57,315 nucleotides of DNA, from NCBI GenBank assembly GCA_958413985.1, contig CATYVZ010000009.1, positions 1 to 57,315 on the forward strand, written 5' to 3'. The notes below the pieces were generated by a model that worked only from the letters and a program-made list of their open reading frames with translations, was not told the origin of the DNA and searched no databases. This document shows positions 51,340-57,315 of this stretch, piece by piece (within the stretch, counting starts at the first letter, position 1; every line of letters begins with the position of its first letter). The DNA comes from an uncultured Bacilli bacterium (lineage in GTDB: Bacteria > Bacillota_I > Bacilli_A > RF39 > UBA660). Position numbers and translations under genes: made by a program.

Positions 51340-52050
51340 ATGAATCAAGAGAAGATTGGTAGATTTATTGCAAGTATGCGAAAAGCCAAAAATTTAACGC
51401 AGCAAGATTTAGCAGAAAAACTAGGGGTATCTGATAGAACTATTGGAAATTGGGAAAATGGTAGAAATATGCCGGATTTATCTTTATTTAAACCATTATG
51501 TGATGAGCTTGATATTACAATTAACGACTTAATGAGTGGCGAAAAGATAAGTGATAATAACTATCAAGAAAAATTAGAGGAAAATATAATCAATACTATC
51601 GATTATACAAACCAAAAATTAAAAAATAAAAATAATTTTATTGGTTTAATTTTAATTATATTTGGCGTTTTAATTTCTATTACCGCAGTAGCTATATTTC
51701 CTAGTGAAAGTAGTTGGGGATCAATTTATTCAGTTTTTGGGGCAATAATTTCTTTGATGGGGGTAAGTAAATTTACCAAGAAATTATCATATTTTAAAAG
51801 ATTGATTTGTAATTTTGGATATTTTATTATATTTGTATTAGTCCTTATGCTAATAGATTATATAGGTGTGATTAATATTCATCAAGCACCTAGATTTTCA
51901 TTATATAAAATTTCAGCGAGTGATACTATATATTATGATACACCTTTTTATGATGTAGTTAGATGTAACGTTGATGAAAAAGATGAGACATTTAATGTTA
52001 TTAATAATCAAAAATATGATAAAAATAATATTGCTAAGTATTGTGAATAG
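51340..52050 (+). CDS. XRE family HTH regulator with membrane helices
   Basis: 236 residues from ATG 51340 (GAAAGGAG upstream; the frame from 51292 has no ribosome site). Residues 1-60 are a Cro/CI helix-turn-helix (IGRFIASMRKAKNLTQQDLAEKLGVSDRTIGNWENGRNMPD). After a linker come three membrane helices (about 105-190), then an extracytoplasmic tail of about 45 residues with two Cys and aromatic strands. The topology suggests a membrane-tethered regulator that senses a membrane or external signal; targets may be the flanking membrane genes. Confidence 0.85.
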   Translation: MNQEKIGRFIASMRKAKNLTQQDLAEKLGVSDRTIGNWENGRNMPDLSLFKPLCDELDITINDLMSGEKISDNNYQEKLEENIINTIDYTNQKLKNKNNFIGLILIIFGVLISITAVAIFPSESSWGSIYSVFGAIISLMGVSKFTKKLSYFKRLICNFGYFIIFVLVLMLIDYIGVINIHQAPRFSLYKISASDTIYYDTPFYDVVRCNVDEKDETFNVINNQKYDKNNIAKYCE

Positions 52051-52165
52051 GTAATTACAATTTTAATCTTTAAAAAAATAAATGATGATACTTTAATAAA
52101 TATTTATAAAACTATGCTATAATATACCTAATATAAAAATAGTTATTTAAAGGTGAGATAGTTTT

Positions 52166-52864
52166 ATGATGTCAAAGATTTTTAATTATATATCAACTAT
52201 AAGTTGTGTTGTTACAATTATTTTATTATATAGTTTTATAGCAATTAGTGATAGTTTTTATTTTAATGGATATATAGTTTTGCTTTTTCTACTAATGCTA
52301 TTAAATCCTATTGTAAATTTATGTAGATTAAATAAGAAAATTATAAATAATCCTATATTTCATATTTTAGTATTTACTTTAACCATATATATATCATGCA
52401 TGTTAATAAATAGTATTATGTTATATATAAATAATTTAAATGAAACAATAGATAAATCTTTGGCTCATAATATATCTATCTCGTATTTTTATGATAAATT
52501 TATATATATTTTTATAGCGGTTGTTATTTTATTATTATTTACATTTCTATTTAAAAAAACTAATATTAAATCCAGCAAAGATAATTCTATAATTATGCTT
52601 TTAATAATTATGCTAACATCATTAATACCAATACTGATTGGTAGTATAGGTTCAATGCCATTAATATGTGCTGGATTTAATATAGCGTTATTTATTTTTT
52701 CGATAATTATATTTTTTAAATCGAAATCGATAAATACGGCAAGTGAATTAAGAAGTTATTATTTGGTTCTTATTGTTAGTTCCATGATATCAATTAATCC
52801 GATTGCTTTTATTTTATCTGTGTTTATGTTTTTACAAACAGATATTTTTGGATTAAAAATTTAA
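52166..52864 (+). CDS. Polytopic membrane protein, unknown
   Basis: 232 residues with about seven hydrophobic segments and very few charged residues except short loops; Ile, Leu and Phe rich, with many ATA/TTA codons. No motif or family recognised. AAGGTGAGATAGTTTT precedes ATGATG, so either ATG may be used. TATAAT at about 52121 suggests its own promoter. Sits after the XRE regulator in the same orientation. Confidence 0.6.
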   Translation: MMSKIFNYISTISCVVTIILLYSFIAISDSFYFNGYIVLLFLLMLLNPIVNLCRLNKKIINNPIFHILVFTLTIYISCMLINSIMLYINNLNETIDKSLAHNISISYFYDKFIYIFIAVVILLLFTFLFKKTNIKSSKDNSIIMLLIIMLTSLIPILIGSIGSMPLICAGFNIALFIFSIIIFFKSKSINTASELRSYYLVLIVSSMISINPIAFILSVFMFLQTDIFGLKI

Positions 52865-52870
52865 TAATAA

Positions 52871-52907
52871 ATTATAATTTCCTTATTAATTTTAAATAGT
52901 TTTGTTT
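52871..52907. repeat. Left copy of imperfect direct repeat flanking the 53099 gene
   Basis: A block centred on TATAATTTCCTTATTA, then TTTTAA and TAGTTTTGTTT, recurs at 53828-53865 with a few changes. The copies flank the secreted-protein gene and its leader, about 950 bases apart. Confidence 0.55.
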
Positions 52908-52979
52908 TTGGGTTAACAACTTAAATAAATAACATTTTTGATAATAATGTTTGTTTGCATACAAAATTTATCACTTTCT

Positions 52980-53008
52980 TAGACAAATTTGAAAAATTAT
53001 GATATTAT
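52980..53008 (+). promoter_or_regulatory. Promoter of the secreted-protein gene
   Basis: TAGACA (52980-52985), 17 bases, TATTAT (53003-53008), leaving a leader of about 85 bases. Confidence 0.6.
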
Positions 53009-53019
53009 AAAAATATATG

Positions 53020-53064
53020 ATGTGTATAACAAGATATTACTTTATATAAAGTAATACGACACAT
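53020..53064 (+). promoter_or_regulatory. Leader hairpin before the secreted-protein gene
   Basis: Perfect 22-base palindrome (53035-53056, arms TATTACTTTAT / ATAAAGTAATA) enclosed by ATGTGT (53020-53025) and ACACAT (53059-53064). No T-run follows, so it is probably an mRNA 5' stabilising element or a protein-binding operator rather than a terminator. Confidence 0.55.
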
Positions 53065-53098
53065 TGCAAAGGATAGTAAAATAGGAGGTGAAATAATA

Positions 53099-53752
53099 AT
53101 GGAAAAAAAGAGAAGTTCTAAGGTTATTACTATTGTAGCTTTGTGCATAGCAGTGATTGGATTATCAGTGGGTTTTGCCGTTTTTTCCAATTCTTTAGTA
53201 ATTAATTCTAGCGCAAATGTCAACCCTTCATCAAGTGCATTTAATGTTGATTTTTCATCATCAAGTACTAGTGTATCAACCACTTCAGTAACACCAACTA
53301 AAAGTCCAACTAGTTTGACAGCAGGTAGTGCAACTATCAGTAATAGTGGGAATCCTACTGTCAGTGGATTAACAGTTACATTCACTGAACCTGGACAATC
53401 AGTAGTCTATACTTTTTATGCTCATAATACTGGAGCTTATATTGCATATTTAAATAGTATTACTTACGGCAATGCATCTGGTGGTTCAAGTTTTAAAACA
53501 TGTACAGCAGGTAGTGGGACAACGGCATCGTTGGTTACGGCTGCTTGTGACGATATCACAGTTTCAGTTAAAGTAGGTAGTGATTCTGCTGTGACATCTA
53601 CTAAGTCAAGTATTTCTAATCATACTTTAGCAATCGGTGCTAACGAAACAGTAATTGTTACAATTGCTTATGCTTCAGGTGGTGATAGAGCAGATGGTGA
53701 CTTTACAGTAAGTTTTGGAAATATTTCTTTACTTTATAGTTCTGCGGATTAA
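53099..53752 (+). CDS. Secreted/surface Ser-Thr-rich protein
   Basis: 217 residues. N-terminal KKRSSK charge, then a hydrophobic signal segment (VITIVALCIAVIGLSVGFAVFS) followed by LVINSSANVNP. This signal-plus-first-strand pattern is frequent in gut-Firmicutes surface or fibre-forming proteins. The mature part is beta-rich, with over a quarter Ser/Thr, plus two Cys (TC, AAC). Codons are GC-richer than the neighbours. GGAGGTGAAATAAT precedes the ATG. Likely exposed on the cell surface, perhaps as a matrix or pilus-like subunit (inference); no sorting motif is present. Confidence 0.7.
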   Translation: MEKKRSSKVITIVALCIAVIGLSVGFAVFSNSLVINSSANVNPSSSAFNVDFSSSSTSVSTTSVTPTKSPTSLTAGSATISNSGNPTVSGLTVTFTEPGQSVVYTFYAHNTGAYIAYLNSITYGNASGGSSFKTCTAGSGTTASLVTAACDDITVSVKVGSDSAVTSTKSSISNHTLAIGANETVIVTIAYASGGDRADGDFTVSFGNISLLYSSAD

Positions 53753-53827
53753 TCAAAAGTTATATTATTGTCATAATAGTTTAAACTTATTCTTAATCGT
53801 TAAAGTTAGAAACAGTTAAAAATAATT

Positions 53828-53865
53828 AGTATAATTTCCTTATTACTTTTAATAGGTTCTTGTTT
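53828..53865. repeat. Right copy of imperfect direct repeat flanking the 53099 gene
   Basis: Partner of 52871-52907. The remainder of 53753-54044 is AT-rich; apart from this repeat and the tRNA-flank block at 53974-54014 nothing coding is visible. Confidence 0.55.
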
Positions 53866-53973
53866 ATATTTGATTAAAAGAAACTATTTATTTTAAAACA
53901 ATAAATTTATAGTTAATATAAATAAAAAAATGCCAACTACTATGGTTTGCAACTAATTTTCCAATGATTCCTT

Positions 53974-54070
53974 AGATAAGGACACTTGGAATTTTTTTAT
54001 AAGGTTAATTTCTATAATAAGCATATCATAAATTTAAACATATTAAAACTCGAACCGCAAAAGTTCGAGT
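53974..54070 (-). repeat. tRNA-flank repeat and terminator of tRNA-Arg
   Basis: 54045-54070 holds ACTCGAAC / GTTCGAGT, the terminator of tRNA-Arg on the minus strand. 53974-54014 (AGATAAG...TTGGAATTT, then AAGGTTAATTTCTA) matches 20104-20145. The two modules are in the opposite order in the copy at 20 kb. Confidence 0.65.
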
Positions 54071-54081
54071 AACAATCAATC

Positions 54082-54158
54082 TGGTGTCCCAGAAGGGATT
54101 CGAACCCCTGACCGCTGCCTTAGAAGGGCATTGCTCTATCCAACTGAGCTACTGAGAC
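54082..54158 (-). tRNA. tRNA-Arg (UCU)
   Basis: 77 bases on the minus strand with encoded CCA. GTCTCAGTAGCTCAGTTGG start, anticodon loop CTTCTAA (anticodon TCT) between TGCC and GGCA, T arm GGGTTCGAATCCC. Confidence 0.97.
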
Positions 54159-54258
54159 AATTAAATGAACAAATCAATTATACTATATAAATTTTAATTA
54201 TTCAATACTTTTATTTATTTTTTGTGATTTTTTTGATATAATTTATAAAGGTGAAATT

Positions 54259-55107
54259 ATGAAAAAGATAAGAAAAGCTGTAATCCCAGTAGCAGGTATG
54301 GGAACGAGATTTTTACCTGTAACTAAATCGGTACCTAAAGAAATGTTACCGATAATCGACAAACCAACATTGCAATATATAGTTGAAGAATGTGTCGATA
54401 GTGGAATTGAAGAAATATTGTTTATTACAAGTCCTTACAAGACTAGCATCGAAAACCATTTTGATCAAAGTTTTGAATTAGAAGCACGACTAGCTAAAAG
54501 CAATAAAACTAAAGAGTTAGAAAAAGTTCAAAAAATATCAAAAATGTGCAAAATATATTATACTAGACAAGGTGAACCTTTGGGTAGTGGTCATGCAATA
54601 AAGATGGCTAAAGCATTTATTGGTGATGAACCTTTTGCTGTTTTGTATGGTGATGATTTAATGAAAGCTGAAGTACCAGTGCTAAAACAGTTAATAGATG
54701 TTTATGAAAAACATGATTGTAATGTTATCGGTGTTCAAGAAGTAGCAAAAGAACTAGTATATAAATATGGCATTATCGAGTTTGAAACTGATGATAAGAT
54801 TAAAGGAATTGTTGAAAAACCAACTCCTGATAAAGCACCTAGTAATTATGCTGGACTTGGTAGATATATAGTAAAACCTGAGATATTTGAAGAAATAGAA
54901 AATCTTAATGTTGGAAATGGTAGTGAATATCAATTTACTGATGCTATGTTGTCACTTATGAAAAAACAAGATTTTCGTGCTTGTAAATTTAAGGGAACGT
55001 ACCTTGATATCGGCAATCAGTTTGGTTATTTAAAGGCTAATATTCTTTTTGGGCTAGAACGCGATGATATAAAAGATGATTTGAAAAAATTTTTAAGTGG
55101 AATTTAA
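54259..55107 (+). CDS. galU: UTP--glucose-1-phosphate uridylyltransferase
   Basis: 282 residues. Makes UDP-glucose from UTP and glucose-1-phosphate. Nucleotide-binding signature IPVAGMGTRFLPVTKSVPKEMLPI, then KPTLQYIVEECVDSGI, GEPLGSGHAIKMAK, VLYGDDL, YGIIEFE and the VEKPTPDKAPSNYAGLGRYI block; ends with FKGTYLDIGNQFGYLKA. Supplies the sugar donor for envelope glycans or glycolipids, fitting the GT2 gene downstream. AAAGGTGAAATT precedes the ATG. Confidence 0.96.
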   Translation: MKKIRKAVIPVAGMGTRFLPVTKSVPKEMLPIIDKPTLQYIVEECVDSGIEEILFITSPYKTSIENHFDQSFELEARLAKSNKTKELEKVQKISKMCKIYYTRQGEPLGSGHAIKMAKAFIGDEPFAVLYGDDLMKAEVPVLKQLIDVYEKHDCNVIGVQEVAKELVYKYGIIEFETDDKIKGIVEKPTPDKAPSNYAGLGRYIVKPEIFEEIENLNVGNGSEYQFTDAMLSLMKKQDFRACKFKGTYLDIGNQFGYLKANILFGLERDDIKDDLKKFLSGI

Positions 55108-55148
55108 TTTATCTTTTAGTTGATAGTTTATTACAATTTTGTAATTAT

Positions 55149-55177
55149 TTGTCATTTAAAAAAATATATAGTATAAT
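55149..55177 (+). promoter_or_regulatory. Promoter of the CmpB-GT2 pair
   Basis: TTGTCA (55149-55154), 17 bases, TATAAT (55172-55177). Confidence 0.75.
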
Positions 55178-55199
55178 TAATTTATAATCTATCTTAGAA

Positions 55200-55925
55200 A
55201 TGGTTGGTAGTATGAAGGAGAAATGGCAAAAATTTAAGAATTATTTTAAAAAAGACGAGAAAGTTTTCGCTAAAGGGATTTGTTTTGAAAAACTATTTGC
55301 TATATTTCTTATTGGATCAATAATAGGATCGTTTTATGAAGAAATCTTAAACTTTTTTCTTGTCTATTCGAGAACTGGCCAATTTGTGTGGGAGTATCGT
55401 AGGGGAGTAATATATGGCCCATTTAATATTATATATGGAGTAGGGGCTGTTATAATTGTCGCTCTTTTGGCAGACAAAAAGCACAAATGGTATGAAACAA
55501 TTTTATATGGAGCGTTGTTGGGTGGCGGAATTGAATATTTAATTAGTTTTCTTCAAGAAACTTTTACTCATACAACATCGTGGGATTATTCTAATAAATA
55601 TTTAGATATCAACGGAAGAACAACTCTGCCATTTATGTTGATATGGGGAATTTTTTCATTTTTATTTGTTCGTTATCTATATCCTTTTATTTCGCGGCAA
55701 ATTGAAAAAATACCATATAATTTAGGTAAAGTTTTAACCAAAATTTTTCTTGTTTTTATGGCCTTAAATATGGCGATATCTTGGTCGGCTATTATAAGAC
55801 AAACATTAAGAAAAAATAATGTTCCACCACTTTCGCCAATCGGACATTTTTTAGATGAGCACTACGATGATGAATTTTTATCTAAATATTTTCCTAATAT
55901 GGAACATCATAGTAAAGGAGATTAA
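55200..55925 (+). CDS. ABC_trans_CmpB family (PF06541) membrane protein
   Basis: 241 residues from ATG 55200, or 237 from ATG 55212, neither with a strong ribosome site. About five membrane helices with the family hallmarks FEKLFAIFLIGSIIGSFYEE, RRGVIYGPFNIIYGVGA, GGGIEYLISFLQE and W-DYSNKYLDINGRTTL. Often named putative ABC transporter permease, but no ATPase partner is present and the transport role is unproven. Followed after 2 bases by a GT2 gene, so the two are probably an envelope unit. Confidence 0.85.
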   Translation: MVGSMKEKWQKFKNYFKKDEKVFAKGICFEKLFAIFLIGSIIGSFYEEILNFFLVYSRTGQFVWEYRRGVIYGPFNIIYGVGAVIIVALLADKKHKWYETILYGALLGGGIEYLISFLQETFTHTTSWDYSNKYLDINGRTTLPFMLIWGIFSFLFVRYLYPFISRQIEKIPYNLGKVLTKIFLVFMALNMAISWSAIIRQTLRKNNVPPLSPIGHFLDEHYDDEFLSKYFPNMEHHSKGD

Positions 55926-55927
55926 CA

Positions 55928-57145
55928 ATGTTTGATTCAATTTGCATATGTTTTGTCATCATGGGTATTTTGCTTTTAATATTAGGCAATTACAACATAC
56001 GAAAGAATAAAAATCCTATTAAATTACAAAAGAATAATAGTAAAAACTTGGCAATTTTAGTTCCGGCTCGTGATGAAAGCAAAGTTATAGAGGGACTGTT
56101 AAAAAGTATAAAAGAGCAGACTGTAACAGTTAATATGGAAGATGTATATGTCATCGTCGAAGAAATAAAAGATAAAACTGTTACAATTTGTAAAAAATAC
56201 GGAGCAACAGTTCTTTTAAGAACTAATCCTGAAAGACAAAGAAAAGGTTATGCGTTAGATGAAGCAATAAAGCAGATAAAAAAAGATTATGATTTATACT
56301 TTATCTTTGATGCTGATAATGTTTTAGATTCTAACTATATTAAAGAAATGCTTGAAACATATTGTGCTGGATATGATATTGGAATCGGTTATCGTAATTG
56401 CAAGAATGGTAATGATAATGTAATAGCAGCTTGTTCTAGTTTAACTTTTTCAATGATCAATACTTTAGGTAACTCTTTTCGCAATAAATATAATGTCAAT
56501 TCTATTATTTCAGGAACAGGTTTTTATATAAAGGGTAAATGGATCAAGAAATGGCAAGGATATCCATTTTGTAGTTTGACTGAAGATTATGAACTTAGCT
56601 TATATGCTATATTGAATGATATGACAACTTATTATAATGACAAGGCAATTTTTTACGATGAACAGCCAACTAAATATAAACAGACTGTAAAACAAAGAGT
56701 AAGGTGGATTAAAGGATACTTTGAGTCACGAAAAAAATATTTGCCTTTGATCGTTGAAAAAATGAATGAAACTGAATCAAATTATGGTTCTAAATATAAT
56801 GTTCGTATCGGTGTAAGACCATATATTTATATTGCAATCGGCGTCGTTCTTTATATTATTAAAAGTTTAATGGCTTTATTAACTCGCGATTTTAATCGAG
56901 GTAATTCAATTTTACTTATTTCGATTATTCTCTTATGTGTGATTATAGTTGCTTATATTGTTATGATGATAGTAACGATCGTGATGTTAAAAAGAGATAA
57001 ATTAAATCTAAGTAAAAAAATGAAATTAAAAACAATTTTATATAATCCGATATATTTATCAACTTATGTAATTTGTGCATTAAAATCATTATTCACAAAA
57101 GAAGTTGCTTGGGATAAAATTGAACATAAGGTAAATATAAAGTAG
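55928..57145 (+). CDS. Family 2 glycosyltransferase, processive type (second copy)
   Basis: 405 residues; same architecture as the gene at 15623. N-terminal membrane helix, GT-A domain starting LAILVPARDESK, DADN metal site, TEDYEL, QRVRW of the QxxRW class, three C-terminal membrane helices. Differs in the catalytic-domain insert (SGTGFYIKGKW against GTGFMIKKEV), so it probably uses a different acceptor. Coupled to the CmpB-like protein (2-base gap, AAAGGAGATTAAC before the ATG). Likely uses a UDP-sugar from the GalU pathway (inference). Confidence 0.9.
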   Translation: MFDSICICFVIMGILLLILGNYNIRKNKNPIKLQKNNSKNLAILVPARDESKVIEGLLKSIKEQTVTVNMEDVYVIVEEIKDKTVTICKKYGATVLLRTNPERQRKGYALDEAIKQIKKDYDLYFIFDADNVLDSNYIKEMLETYCAGYDIGIGYRNCKNGNDNVIAACSSLTFSMINTLGNSFRNKYNVNSIISGTGFYIKGKWIKKWQGYPFCSLTEDYELSLYAILNDMTTYYNDKAIFYDEQPTKYKQTVKQRVRWIKGYFESRKKYLPLIVEKMNETESNYGSKYNVRIGVRPYIYIAIGVVLYIIKSLMALLTRDFNRGNSILLISIILLCVIIVAYIVMMIVTIVMLKRDKLNLSKKMKLKTILYNPIYLSTYVICALKSLFTKEVAWDKIEHKVNIK

Positions 57146-57153
57146 TTATTTTG

Positions 57154-57181
57154 GACAAATAGATATCTGTTTGTCTTTTTT
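57154..57181 (+). terminator. Terminator after the second GT2 gene
   Basis: GACAAATAGA / TCTGTTTGTC (one G-T pair) with a tiny loop, followed by six T residues. Confidence 0.88.
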
Positions 57182-57190
57182 CATAAAATA

Positions 57191-57219
57191 TTGCTTTTGA
57201 TAGATAAATGATATATAAT
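57191..57219 (+). promoter_or_regulatory. Promoter of the gene at the right edge
   Basis: TTGCTT (57191-57196), 17 bases, TATAAT (57214-57219). Confidence 0.65.
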
Positions 57220-57246
57220 GAAAATGTAGAAAGTAGGTGTAGTTAG

Positions 57247-57315
57247 ATGTTAAGAAAGATAAATAAATTAGCAAATAGCACACATGGGGGGGGGCATAAC
57301 CCTTTACAAAATAAA
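57247..57315 (+). CDS. Start of an unidentified gene, cut by the window edge
   Basis: ATG at 57247 with AGGTG 8 bases upstream and a good promoter. The 23 visible codons read MLRKINKLANSTHGGGHNPL and continue beyond the window. The feature of note is a run of nine G residues covering codons 14-16. Too short to identify. An assembly problem at the G run is possible. Confidence 0.5.
   Translation, partial: MLRKINKLANSTHGGGHNPLQNK
57286..57294. repeat. G9 homopolymer near the start of a gene
   Basis: Nine consecutive G residues within the first 16 codons of the partial gene, in DNA that is otherwise strongly AT-rich. Such tracts are typical of slipped-strand phase-variable loci; a change of one base would shift the frame. 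Confidence 0.7.

Overview
This window is AT-rich DNA from a Firmicutes (Bacillota) bacterium, most likely an uncultured gut member of the Bacilli related to RF39/Erysipelotrichia-type lineages. This is inferred from gene content. The markers are an RNA polymerase delta subunit, SepF and DivIVA, an HrcA/CIRCE heat-shock operon, T-box leaders on glycyl- and isoleucyl-tRNA synthetase genes, tRNA genes with encoded CCA ends, a DUF6273 surface-type protein, and strong TTGACA-17-TATAAT promoters. TGA is used as a stop, so the code is standard. A class A penicillin-binding protein and D-Ala-D-Ala ligase show a peptidoglycan wall. A full-length pro-sigma-K and two CotF-like proteins point to sporulation capacity or recent ancestry.

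Layout. 1-860: 3' part of a DUF6273 protein whose last 110 bases are adenine-poor and followed by a hairpin, the pattern expected of a diversity-generating-retroelement target. 1.1-2.75 kb: GDPD, UPF0316 membrane protein, CotF-like pair. 2.8-9.3 kb: hrcA-grpE-dnaK-pepF-dnaJ under one CIRCE promoter, with an unusual Cys/His repeat in GrpE and oligoendopeptidase F inside the operon. 9.7-14.6 kb: an unknown gene, then minus-strand gpsA, a membrane protein and a PBP. 14.6-19.4 kb: DUF1934, rpoE, a family-2 glycosyltransferase, a hydrolase and ddl. 19.4-23.7 kb: accessory island (YefM-YoeB, unknown genes, an ORF6N protein, a wrecked serine recombinase) against three tRNA genes. 24-26.6 kb: GATase, SPFH protein, a ZnuA-like lipoprotein lacking metal ligands, YidD. 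26.7-30.5 kb: rnc, unknown gene, yebC, ffh. 30.5-35 kb: MarR-ABC-ABC exporter. 35.2-39.7 kb: a catalytically dead phosphoglycerate-mutase-like protein, a compact T-box and glyS, and a HAD-PlsC fusion. 39.7-46.3 kb: hybrid histidine kinase, sepF-divIVA-T-box-ileS. 46.3-49.6 kb: M16 peptidase pair and sigK. 49.6-50 kb: a probable structured non-coding RNA. 50-54.2 kb: tRNA-Lys, secG, membrane proteins with an XRE regulator, a secreted Ser/Thr-rich protein, tRNA-Arg. 54.2-57.3 kb: galU, CmpB-like membrane protein, a second GT2, and the start of a gene carrying a G9 tract.

Functional links. PBP, Ddl, GalU, two processive-type GT2 enzymes, GpsA and the HAD-PlsC fusion form an envelope-building set. 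SecG, Ffh, YidD and the SPFH protein serve membrane-protein traffic. The strongest candidates for something undescribed are the DGR-like variable 3' end, the standalone structured RNA near 49.7 kb, the GrpE metal-binding-like repeat, the pseudo-phosphoglycerate mutase beside glyS, and the T-box with a minimal Stem I.
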